The position numbers and the translations under genes were made by a program. The notes under the pieces were generated by a model. The model searched no databases and was not told the origin of the DNA. It saw nothing but the letters and a program-made list of their open reading frames with translations. Below are positions 23,854-31,810 of a stretch of DNA of 51,031 bases, one piece after another (positions within the stretch are counted from its first letter, which is position 1; each line of letters begins with the position of its first letter). Source of the stretch: UBA685 sp049890215 (GTDB lineage Bacteria > Pseudomonadota > Alphaproteobacteria > Puniceispirillales > Puniceispirillaceae); assembly GCA_049890215.1 (NCBI GenBank), contig JBMHBX010000036.1, forward strand, positions 1-51,031, read 5' to 3'.

Positions 23854-25513
23854 CATATAAAGCCTTTTTGAAAGGGGTAATGCCAACGCGTTTGAAGTAA
23901 GCAAGGAATGTTTCTGCTGATGAGTGCCTGTGGGTGAGATAATGCGTAATGATGACCTCAATCGCGCCCAAAATATCTTCATAAGAAAAGCCGGGCCCGG
24001 TGCGCTCGCCAATAGCGGCATCCTCACTGGCATCACCGCCAATTGTGATCTGATAATTTTCGACACCTGCCCTATCAAGGCCCAAAATACCAATATGACC
24101 GACATGATGATGACCGCAGGCATTAATGCAACCAGATATCTTGATCTTCAAAGGCCCGATGTCATGCTCTGATTTCAGTTTTTCGAAATGCGTTGCAATA
24201 TTTTGCGCAACCGGAATAGAGCGCGCGGTTGCAAGACTGCAATAATCAAGCCCGGGGCATGCGATGATATCTGATATCAGGCCAATATTTGCGGTCGCAA
24301 GATCTGCTTGTGATAAGCTTTGATAGATAGCGTATAAATGCGCCTTTGGCACATGAGGCAAAATGATATTTTGCTCATGGCTGACGCGCAATTCATCATA
24401 GGCAAATTCTTGTGCCAGAGACGCCATCACGCGCATTTGAGCAGCAGAGGCATCACCCGGTGTTGCCCCGTGCTTTTTCAAGGATATGGTGACAGATACA
24501 TGGGCAGGGTCTTTATGCGCACTCACAGATTGCGCCATCCATGAGGCAAAGTTGTAAGACAAGCTTGCCTTTTCATCCAGATCATTTGCCATGTCATCAG
24601 AAAAAACGGGGGCGCTTGAGAAATCTGGCGGGGCAAAATCACTTGTTATTCTGGCAAGCAGGCTTTGTGACAACGGTTTATGCTGCGCTTTGGTTGCATT
24701 GAAATGATTTGTGATCATCTCTTTGGCCTTTGCAAGACCATGTTCCTGAACCAGAATTTTAATCCGTGCTTTATATTTATTATCACGCCTGCCATGCAGG
24801 TTGTAGATATGCATGACAGATTCAAGATAGGCCAGTAAATCAGCCTTTGGCACAAAGTCAGCGATTTCCTGACCTTTGAGAGGGGTGCGCCCGAGACCGC
24901 CCCCAATCAAAATCCGGTAGCCAGTCCTGCCGGCGGCATTTTTGACAATCTGAATCCCGATATCATGAAAAGAGATAACCGCTCTGTCCTGTGCGGCGCC
25001 TGTGACAGCGATTTTGAATTTACGAGGCAAAAAGGCAAATTCAGGGTGCGCTGTTGACCATTGGCGCAATAATTCTGCTGTTATGCGGGGATCTTCAATT
25101 TCATCAGGCGCGGCGCCGGCAAAGTGATCAGCTGTGACATTTCGAATGCAATTGCCGGACGTCTGTATTGCATGCATATCAACATGGCTGAGCGCATCAA
25201 GCACATCACCAACATCCTGAAGCTTCATCCAGTTAAACTGGATATTTTGACGGGTGGTAAAATGGCCATAGCCCTTATCCCATTTTTCCGCAATATCAGC
25301 CAATGTGCGCATCTGGGCAGATGACAAGGTGCCATAAGGGATGGCCACGCGCAGCATATAGGCATGAAGCTGAAGATAAAGGCCATTTTGCAGACGAAAG
25401 GGCTTATATTCTTCTTCGGTCAGGACGCCGTCAATGCGCCTTTGTGTTATCGAACGGAATTCAGAGACTCTGTCTTTGATGAAGTCTTTATCAAAATCTT
25501 GATAGTGATACAT
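23846..25513 (-). CDS. cysI: Siroheme [4Fe-4S] sulfite/nitrite reductase
   Basis: A 555-residue ferredoxin-type reductase making sulfide from sulfite by six-electron transfer; nitrite reduction is the alternative. Both half-repeats are present, with YGHFTTRQNIQFNW and the siroheme-contact GNCIRNVTAD in the first. The cluster/siroheme cysteines are C419 and C425 (CPGLDYCSLA) and C462 and C466 (GCINACGHHH). Neighbours cysG (siroheme synthesis), DUF2849 and DUF934 favour sulfite as substrate. The ATG at 25513 lies 23 nt after the DUF2849 stop. No flavoprotein subunit (cysJ) is visible, so reduced ferredoxin is the likely donor. Confidence 0.92.
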   Translation of the reverse strand: MYHYQDFDKDFIKDRVSEFRSITQRRIDGVLTEEEYKPFRLQNGLYLQLHAYMLRVAIPYGTLSSAQMRTLADIAEKWDKGYGHFTTRQNIQFNWMKLQDVGDVLDALSHVDMHAIQTSGNCIRNVTADHFAGAAPDEIEDPRITAELLRQWSTAHPEFAFLPRKFKIAVTGAAQDRAVISFHDIGIQIVKNAAGRTGYRILIGGGLGRTPLKGQEIADFVPKADLLAYLESVMHIYNLHGRRDNKYKARIKILVQEHGLAKAKEMITNHFNATKAQHKPLSQSLLARITSDFAPPDFSSAPVFSDDMANDLDEKASLSYNFASWMAQSVSAHKDPAHVSVTISLKKHGATPGDASAAQMRVMASLAQEFAYDELRVSHEQNIILPHVPKAHLYAIYQSLSQADLATANIGLISDIIACPGLDYCSLATARSIPVAQNIATHFEKLKSEHDIGPLKIKISGCINACGHHHVGHIGILGLDRAGVENYQITIGGDASEDAAIGERTGPGFSYEDILGAIEVIITHYLTHRHSSAETFLAYFKRVGITPFKKALYDD

Positions 25514-25536
25514 GGTATCATCTCACTTTGCTGGTT

Positions 25537-25860
25537 TCAGGCAATCTGTTGTTTGCCATGGTGATAATTGGTCGGGCCCTTGGCACGTAATTGTTCTTTG
25601 AAAGAAAGCGGCGTTAATTTGTCAGCAAGGGGTATGACATAAAGGCCTACCGCTTCATGTGCTGTCAGGGTGGTCAGATGATCTGCCTGTGATTGCGCTT
25701 CATCAGATTGCACATAGGGTTTGGCATCTGCCAGATGAGGCGACCAATGGGCAGAGGTCGAGAAATAGACCACATCACCTGTCAATAAGTCATTTGCCGT
25801 TATGACAAAAAAGGCAGGGTTTTGTTTGCCTCTGAAGGGGTTAAACTGACGTTTTGACAT
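25537..25860 (-). CDS. DUF2849 protein of the sulfur-assimilation operon
   Basis: A 107-residue protein of the DUF2849 family, found between cysG and the sulfite reductase gene in alphaproteobacteria. The core is PAFFVITANDLLTGDVVYFSTSAHWSPHLADA, followed by a VGLYVIPLADKLTPLSFKEQLRAKGPTNY tail. Function is unknown; gene order points to sulfite reduction or siroheme handling. Its start lies 20 nt inside the end of cysG, so it is translationally coupled. Confidence 0.85.
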   Translation of the reverse strand: MSKRQFNPFRGKQNPAFFVITANDLLTGDVVYFSTSAHWSPHLADAKPYVQSDEAQSQADHLTTLTAHEAVGLYVIPLADKLTPLSFKEQLRAKGPTNYHHGKQQIA

Positions 25861-27274
25861 CTGTCGCTACCTCTGAGGCATCGTGAATATTCAGGGAATT
25901 GGCCTGTATGGCATGAGGGCGCAAACCAAGATACATAATCGCAGGACCTTTAATGTCTGATTGTGCGATATCCCGCGACAGATTATCCAGCGTGGTCACA
26001 AGCCACCTTTCATTGGTGCGTGAAATATTCTCTGCCACCGTCACATAAGTCTCTGACGGGGCGCCATGCATTAACAGCCGCCCTGCCAGATAGCTGCTTG
26101 CCCCGATGGCCATATAAATGGCGGCGGTGAATTGGGCGCTTGCCAAGCCTTTGGCCATTTCACGCCAATCATAATCAGCAAACCCATTCACATCATGGCC
26201 GGTCAGAATCCTTGTGCCTGAATTGCGGCCACGCCTTGTCAATGAGGCGGACATTACAGACGCTCCGGCAGCGGCGCTTGTCAGACCTGCGGCAACCTGA
26301 AAAGGAATATCATGTTCACAAAGCGCTGCGATTTCTTCATCCAAACGGCCATAGATTGTGGCATCTCCGGATTTCAGACGTATGACCTTATGCCCTGCTT
26401 TGGCTTTCTCAATCATCAGGGAATGAATATCTTCTTGACGCCATGATGCGCCATAGGCTGATTTGCCAACCTCTATGACCTCTGCCTCTCTGCGGCAAAG
26501 CTCTAACACCTCAGCAGAGACAAGCCTGTCATGCAATATCACATCACCATCATGAAGAAGACGGCGGGCCTGCATGGTTAGCAAATCAGGGTCACCCGGG
26601 CCGGCACTTACAAACCAGAGGGTCTGTTGTGGCGCCTTTTCTTGATTTTTGAATTCTGCCATTAAGGATTTGGCATATTTTGTGACAGCTTGCGTGGTAT
26701 TGGCAGATGGCGGGTGCGAAAAATATCGTTTCCAAAAAACACGCCTTTGTGCCGGTGTCAGCGTCTTTGATACCATCTCGCGCATCTTGCCTGCATATTG
26801 TGCAATCAAACCAAGTGACTGAGGCAGGCGTTCTTCAAATTCCTGTTTGAGAAGCCGTGCCAAAACAGGCGCGGTGCCTTCTGTACCAAGGGCAATGGTG
26901 ACAGGCGATCTGTCAATGATGGCAGGCGTTGTAAAGCTGCTATGTTTGAGGTCATCAATCACGCAATAAGGCACAGATGTTTTTGATAATAAGGATAACA
27001 GAGACGTGTCAGCTTCTGTGAGATAGACAAATGCCAATGGCGCGTGCGCCTCATCATCTATGTCAGAGGCACAAAAGAGGCGCTCATATCTGGTAAAGCG
27101 GTCTTTGTTCTCTTCTAAATAGTGCGCGTAAGATGGCTCTGGCTTATCAGCATAGATTTCAATGATAGCGTTTGATTTTGCCAACAGGCGCGCTTTGGCA
27201 ATGGCGTCATCATCATTGCCGATAACGGCCACCCGCCTGTTATCCACTTTTAGAAATAAAGGAAAATGCCTCAT
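25841..27274 (-). CDS. cysG: Siroheme synthase CysG
   Basis: A 477-residue trifunctional enzyme making siroheme from uroporphyrinogen III. The N-terminal NAD-binding dehydrogenase/ferrochelatase half begins MRHFPLFLKVDNRRVAVIGNDDDAIAKARLL. The C-terminal SAM-dependent methyltransferase half starts near residue 216, with VSAGPGDPDLLTMQARRLL, VSAEVLELCRREAEVIEVGK, VIRLKSGDATIYGRLDEE and TRRGRNSGTRILTGHD. I chose the ATG at 27274, preceded by AGGAGAGGG; thirty open codons upstream look random. It supplies the cofactor for the reductase in the same operon. A 19-bp palindrome lies 93 nt upstream. Confidence 0.92.
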   Translation of the reverse strand: MRHFPLFLKVDNRRVAVIGNDDDAIAKARLLAKSNAIIEIYADKPEPSYAHYLEENKDRFTRYERLFCASDIDDEAHAPLAFVYLTEADTSLLSLLSKTSVPYCVIDDLKHSSFTTPAIIDRSPVTIALGTEGTAPVLARLLKQEFEERLPQSLGLIAQYAGKMREMVSKTLTPAQRRVFWKRYFSHPPSANTTQAVTKYAKSLMAEFKNQEKAPQQTLWFVSAGPGDPDLLTMQARRLLHDGDVILHDRLVSAEVLELCRREAEVIEVGKSAYGASWRQEDIHSLMIEKAKAGHKVIRLKSGDATIYGRLDEEIAALCEHDIPFQVAAGLTSAAAGASVMSASLTRRGRNSGTRILTGHDVNGFADYDWREMAKGLASAQFTAAIYMAIGASSYLAGRLLMHGAPSETYVTVAENISRTNERWLVTTLDNLSRDIAQSDIKGPAIMYLGLRPHAIQANSLNIHDASEVATDVKTSV

Positions 27275-27366
27275 TAACACCCTCTCCTGTCCAAGGAAGG
27301 GGAGTGTCTTTGAAGAATTTTCATATCTCAACAGGGAATTTACGCCTAGAGACAAATATTTCACAA

Positions 27367-27385
27367 TGCCAGTCAGTGACAGGCA
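27367..27385. promoter_or_regulatory. Candidate operator upstream of the cysG operon
   Basis: TGCCAGTCAGTGACAGGCA is a near-perfect palindrome: TGCC-n-GTCA, a centre base, then TGAC-n-GGCA, with 8 of 9 positions paired. It lies 93-111 nt before the cysG start in a region with no gene, which suits binding of a dimeric regulator. The regulator is unknown. Confidence 0.5.
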
Positions 27386-27426
27386 AAAATTATCAATTTT
27401 CGTCCCTGTGAGAGGAAATCATTTAT

Positions 27427-27466
27427 AAAAAAACGCGCCTTACCACTTGTGCAAGGCGCGTTTTGA
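27427..27466 (-). terminator. Strong rho-independent terminator of xsc
   Basis: AAAACGCGCCTT and AAGGCGCGTTTT make a 12-bp stem with a loop of about 11 nt, and on the minus strand the run of T continues. It lies about 40 nt beyond the xsc stop and separates xsc from the cysG operon. On the plus strand it is also T-tailed, so it can work in both directions. Confidence 0.88.
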
Positions 27467-27501
27467 TTATGTCGAATAAGCTCTGGTAAGCTTTGTGTTG
27501 C

Positions 27502-29280
27502 TTATGCGCCTTGTTGCGGGCGCATATCTGATTTGCTGATACCAGCCACAGCAACCGGCTTTTTCATTGCATCACGGCGGAAAGGCTCACCCAATTCCTG
27601 ATTCAACAACACCTCGATAAAGGTGGTTGTTTTATCATTCATCTGGGCATCAACCGCTGCTGCAAGAGCATCTTCAAGCTCAGCCATAGAAGAGACCTGA
27701 ACACCTTTGACGCCGCATGCTTCGGCAATGCCGGCATATTTCACATCTGTATCAAGCTCTGTGCCAACAAAATTATCATCAAACCACAAAGTTGTGTTGC
27801 GCTTTTCTGCGCCCCACTGATAGTTACGGAAGATGATCATCGTGATTGGCGGCCATTCATTACGACCAATGGCTGTCATCTCATTCATTGAGATACCGAA
27901 TGCGCCATCACCGGCAAAGCCAACGACCGGCACATCAGGGCGACCAATTTTAGCACCCATAATCGCAGGCAGGCCATAACCGCACGGGCCAAATAGGCCA
28001 GGTGCCAGATATTTACGGCCAGCTTCGAAAGTTGGGTAAGCATTACCAATCGCACAGTTATTGCCAATATCTGATGAGATGATGGCTTCTTTTGGCAAGG
28101 CTGAGGTAATCGCGCGCCATGCCATACGAGGTGACATTTTGCCTGGCTCTCTGCTACGGGCGCGTTCATTCCATGTTGTGCCAGGATCATCATCTTCATG
28201 ATCTAAAGATGTCAATTCTTGTGCCCATGATGATTTTGTCTGAGCAATCATAGATTTGCGTTCTGCTCTGCCTGCATCACCTGCTGCATCACCTAGCTTT
28301 TCCAGAAGTGAGTCAGCCACTTTTTTCGCATCGCCAACAATACCAACTGTGACAGGCTTTGTCAGGCCAATGCGATCAGGGTTGATATCAACCTGAATGA
28401 TTTTGGCATCTTTTGGCCAGTAATCAATACCGTAACCTGGTAGGGTCGAGAACGGATTTAGTCTGGTACCTAATGCCAATACAACGTCAGCTTTGGAAAT
28501 AAGTTCCATGCCCGCTTTTGAGCCGTTATAGCCAAGAGGGCCGGCAAATAAAGGATGTGAGCCGGGGAATGCATCATTATGCTGATAACCACAACAAACA
28601 GGGGCATCCAAACGCTCTGCCAGTTTCATAGAGGCTTCGATAGCGCCGCCAATCACGACCCCTGCCCCATTTAGCAATACAGGGAATTTGGCGTTTGACA
28701 ACATGTCAGCTGCCTGCTGAAGCGCATCTTCACCGCCGCCCGGGCGCTCAAATTCAACAATAGCAGGTAATTCAATATCAATGACTTGTGTCCAGAAATC
28801 ACGAGGCACGTTAATCTGCGCCGGTGCTGAGGCACGCTTTGCCTGCAAAATCACGCGGTTCAGCACTTCAGCGATACGAGAGGCATCACGCACCTCTTCC
28901 TGATAAGCGACCATATCTTTGAACAACGCCATCTGTTCAACTTCCTGAAAGCCACCCTGACCAATGGTTTTATTGGCAGCCTGCGGTGTCACCAAAAGCA
29001 ATGGGGTATGGTTCCAGTAAGCTGTCTTTACCGGTGTCACAAAATTAGTGATACCAGGGCCGTTCTGTGCAACCATCATTGACATTTTGCCAGAGGCACG
29101 TGTGAAACCATCAGCCATCATGCCTGCGTTACATTCATGGGCAGCATCCCAAAAGGTAATGCCTGCCTGTGGGAACAAATCCGAAATCGGCATCATCGCA
29201 GACCCAATAATCCCAAATGCATGCTCAATACCGTGCATTTGCAATACTTTTACAAAAGCTTCTTCTGTTGTCATCTTCAT
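27502..29280 (-). CDS. xsc: Sulfoacetaldehyde acetyltransferase
   Basis: A 592-residue thiamine-diphosphate enzyme converting sulfoacetaldehyde plus phosphate to acetyl phosphate and sulfite, the desulfonation step of taurine and other C2-sulfonate breakdown. The N terminus follows the Xsc pattern (MKMTTEEAFVKVLQMHGIEHAFGIIGSAMMP; AHECNAGMMADGFTRASGKMSM; NKTIGQGGFQEVEQM). The ThDP motif is VVGFAGDGAFGISMNEM, with the NYQWGAEKRN loop after it. GGGAGGG lies 9 nt before the ATG. No phosphotransacetylase, taurine dehydrogenase or TauABC gene is adjacent; the cysG-cysI sulfite-reduction operon lies next downstream. Confidence 0.95.
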   Translation of the reverse strand: MKMTTEEAFVKVLQMHGIEHAFGIIGSAMMPISDLFPQAGITFWDAAHECNAGMMADGFTRASGKMSMMVAQNGPGITNFVTPVKTAYWNHTPLLLVTPQAANKTIGQGGFQEVEQMALFKDMVAYQEEVRDASRIAEVLNRVILQAKRASAPAQINVPRDFWTQVIDIELPAIVEFERPGGGEDALQQAADMLSNAKFPVLLNGAGVVIGGAIEASMKLAERLDAPVCCGYQHNDAFPGSHPLFAGPLGYNGSKAGMELISKADVVLALGTRLNPFSTLPGYGIDYWPKDAKIIQVDINPDRIGLTKPVTVGIVGDAKKVADSLLEKLGDAAGDAGRAERKSMIAQTKSSWAQELTSLDHEDDDPGTTWNERARSREPGKMSPRMAWRAITSALPKEAIISSDIGNNCAIGNAYPTFEAGRKYLAPGLFGPCGYGLPAIMGAKIGRPDVPVVGFAGDGAFGISMNEMTAIGRNEWPPITMIIFRNYQWGAEKRNTTLWFDDNFVGTELDTDVKYAGIAEACGVKGVQVSSMAELEDALAAAVDAQMNDKTTTFIEVLLNQELGEPFRRDAMKKPVAVAGISKSDMRPQQGA

Positions 29281-29362
29281 GGAAATATCCCTCCCACATG
29301 AAATAAAGGTTTACCACCACAAAAGGCGCCCCATCTTGTACAGGCCGTTTGTGGTGACTAGA

Positions 29363-29399
29363 TACGCATAATATTGGCACTAAAATTGCCTTATGCGTA
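29363..29399. promoter_or_regulatory. Compound inverted repeat in the xsc/mutase intergenic region
   Basis: Outer arms TACGCATAA (29363-29371) and TTATGCGTA (29391-29399) pair perfectly. Inside them, GGCA and TGCC form a second inverted repeat around TAAAATT. The plus strand also reads TTGGCAC-N5-TTGC, the shape of a sigma-54 element. The site is 83 nt upstream of xsc and 191 nt upstream of the mutase gene. The rest of the 309-nt gap (29281-29589) shows no gene I can support. Confidence 0.55.
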
Positions 29400-29589
29400 A
29401 GCGTAATAATAGAACCAGTTGTGTCAATATTTAATACCAGAGAGATGGTTTTTTGAAGGAACGACATCGTCTGGTGCCTGAACAACCGCTAGACGTCTAT
29501 GAGAAGTTTCCATAAAATAGCGACCAATGGGATGGCGGCTGGGATGGCGGCCCTCGCGCCGGTAAGGATAAAGAGATAGGCAATTTAAG

Positions 29590-31785
29590 ATGACTGATCG
29601 TAAAGCGTTTGAGAGATGGCATGCACAAATCGCAAAAGAACTGCGCCTGCCATCAGCAGATTCTGATGAGGTGCCGGTAAAGCAGACATTGGAAAATATC
29701 CCTATAAAGCCTGTCTATACACAAGATGATATAGATGGGTTAGCGCATATGGGCAATCTGCCGGGTCAGGCGCCTTATACAAGGGGGCCACGTGCCTCTA
29801 TGTATGTCGGCAGGCCGTGGACCATCCGCCAATATGCCGGATTTTCAACAGCGCGTGAGTCAAATGCCTTTTACCGCAATGCCCTTGCGGCGGGCCAAAA
29901 GGGGCTGTCTGTGGCTTTTGATCTGGCAACCCATCGCGGCTATGATTCAGATCATGACCGTGTTGTTGGTGATGTTGGCAAAGCGGGCGTTGCCATTGAT
30001 ACAGTCGAAGATATGAAGATCTTATTTGATCAGATACCGCTTGATCACATGTCTGTGTCAATGACCATGAATGGGGCGGTGCTGCCTATTCTGGCAGGCT
30101 TTATCGTGGCAGGTGAAGAACAAGGTGTGGATAAAGCCAAACTGTCTGGCACGATTCAAAATGACATCTTAAAAGAATTTATGGTGCGCAATACTTATAT
30201 TTATCCGCCTGAGCCATCTATGAAGATTGTCTCTGATATTATCAGCTATACGGCCGCGCATATGCCAAAATTTAATTCTATTTCTATTTCCGGCTATCAT
30301 ATGCAAGAAGCAGGCGCCAATAATGTGCAGGAGCTTGCCTTTACGCTGGCAGATGGGATCGAATATGTGCGCACTGCCTGTCAAAATGGCATGAATGTCG
30401 ATGATTTTGCCCCTAGGCTGTCTTTCTTTTTTGCGATTGGTATGAATTTCTTTATGGAAGCTGCCAAATTGCGGGCAGCGCGCACCTTGTGGGCGCAATG
30501 GATGACCAAATTATTTGACCCTCAAGATAGCAGATCTTTGATGTTGCGCACTCATTGCCAGACCTCTGGTGCATCTTTGCAGGAACAAGACCCTTATAAT
30601 AATATCATTCGCACAACCATCGAAGCGATGGCTGCGGTGATGGGCGGCACGCAATCTTTGCATACCAATTCATTTGATGAGGCCATTGCCCTGCCAACAA
30701 AGACCTCATCACGTATTGCCAGAAACACACAGCTTATCCTGCAACATGAGGCAGGTGTGACTGATACGGTTGACCCACTTGCAGGCTCTTATTATGTCGA
30801 GCATCTGACAGACAGCCTTATTCAGCAAGCCAATGCGCTGATCGAGACTATCGAAGAGATGGGCGGTATGACAAAGGCTGTACAATCGGGCTTCCCCAAA
30901 GCTGAGATTGAAAAAGTGGCAGCCATAAGACAGGCTGAGATTGATAATGGCGCACAAGTCATTGTTGGCGTGAACCGCTATCAGCCCGAAGAGGCCACTG
31001 AAATTGATGTTCTTGAAATTGATAATCAGGCAGTCAGAGACGAGCAAATCGCAAGGCTTGCGCAGATTAAAGCAGAGCGTGATGAAGAGAGGCTTAGCGC
31101 TGCTCTGTCAGCGCTAAAGCAGGGGGCTGAGACAGGCACAGATAATCTGTTGGCTTTATCGGTTGAGGCTATGCGCGCAAGAGCCACTGTTGGTGAAGTA
31201 TCACAGGCGCTTGGCGAGGTGTTTGAGCGTTATGAGGCACGTCCTGAATTGGTGACAGGTGTTTATCAAAAGGCCTATGGCGAAGAGGCAGAGATTTTTC
31301 AGGATATTGAGGCATGCCTTGGCAAATTCAAAGCCATCACAAATGAGGCCCCGCGCCTTTATATGGCCAAATTGGGTCAGGATGGTCATGACAGAGGCGC
31401 GAAGGTCATTGCCTCTGCCTTTCATGATATGGGCATGAATGTTCATGTCGGACAGCTATTTGAGAGCCCCGAAGAGGCAGCGACCAGCGCCATTTCGCAA
31501 GGTGCGCATATGATTGGCATTTCAACTCTGGCAGCCGGCCATAAGACATTGATCCCGCAACTGATTGACCATCTGAAAGCGAAAGGCGCTGAGGATATTA
31601 TGGTCATTTGCGGCGGTGTGATCCCTGAAAAAGACTATGATTTTTTATATCAGGCAGGCGTCAAAGCCATTTTTGGCCCCGGCACAAATATCACCAAAGC
31701 AGCGCTTGAGACGGTGGAGGCGGCCCATGAGCAGATGAGCCGCATGCATAATTACCGCATGGCACGCCTTCATAAACAGTCCTAG
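29590..31785 (+). CDS. scpA: Methylmalonyl-CoA mutase
   Basis: A 731-residue single-chain adenosylcobalamin enzyme converting methylmalonyl-CoA to succinyl-CoA, the last step of propionyl-CoA assimilation. The N-terminal barrel includes RPWTIRQYAGFSTARESNAFYR and VAFDLATHRGYDSDHDRV. The C-terminal B12-binding domain has D598-G-H600-D-R-G603, the DxHxxG motif whose histidine ligates cobalt, then GISTLAAGHKTLIPQL and CGGVIPEKDYDFL. Full-length and intact. The MeaB chaperone and propionyl-CoA carboxylase genes are not adjacent. It implies a B12 requirement, shared conceptually with corrinoid methyltransferase chemistry nearby. Confidence 0.95.
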   Translation: MTDRKAFERWHAQIAKELRLPSADSDEVPVKQTLENIPIKPVYTQDDIDGLAHMGNLPGQAPYTRGPRASMYVGRPWTIRQYAGFSTARESNAFYRNALAAGQKGLSVAFDLATHRGYDSDHDRVVGDVGKAGVAIDTVEDMKILFDQIPLDHMSVSMTMNGAVLPILAGFIVAGEEQGVDKAKLSGTIQNDILKEFMVRNTYIYPPEPSMKIVSDIISYTAAHMPKFNSISISGYHMQEAGANNVQELAFTLADGIEYVRTACQNGMNVDDFAPRLSFFFAIGMNFFMEAAKLRAARTLWAQWMTKLFDPQDSRSLMLRTHCQTSGASLQEQDPYNNIIRTTIEAMAAVMGGTQSLHTNSFDEAIALPTKTSSRIARNTQLILQHEAGVTDTVDPLAGSYYVEHLTDSLIQQANALIETIEEMGGMTKAVQSGFPKAEIEKVAAIRQAEIDNGAQVIVGVNRYQPEEATEIDVLEIDNQAVRDEQIARLAQIKAERDEERLSAALSALKQGAETGTDNLLALSVEAMRARATVGEVSQALGEVFERYEARPELVTGVYQKAYGEEAEIFQDIEACLGKFKAITNEAPRLYMAKLGQDGHDRGAKVIASAFHDMGMNVHVGQLFESPEEAATSAISQGAHMIGISTLAAGHKTLIPQLIDHLKAKGAEDIMVICGGVIPEKDYDFLYQAGVKAIFGPGTNITKAALETVEAAHEQMSRMHNYRMARLHKQS

Positions 31786-31810
31786 AGTGAGAGTCCTAAG
31801 GTATCGTGCC

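Noticed and set aside
23857..24123. Long N-terminal extension of the DUF934 frame
   Set aside because: It lies wholly inside the sulfite reductase gene in another frame; DUF934 similarity begins only at MTDIYVTDKG.
27502..29280. Acetolactate synthase large subunit
   Set aside because: The N-terminal and ThDP-region sequences follow Xsc closely, and no small subunit gene is adjacent.
29374..29389. Firm sigma-54 promoter call
   Set aside because: The match arises partly from the inner GGCA/TGCC inverted repeat, both strands fit the GG-N10-GC spacing, and rpoN cannot be checked here; kept only as a finding.
29453..29515. 20-codon frame (TTG start) between xsc and the mutase gene
   Set aside because: Reads KERHRLVPEQPLDVYEKFP; too short, weak start and no recognisable family, so not called as a gene.
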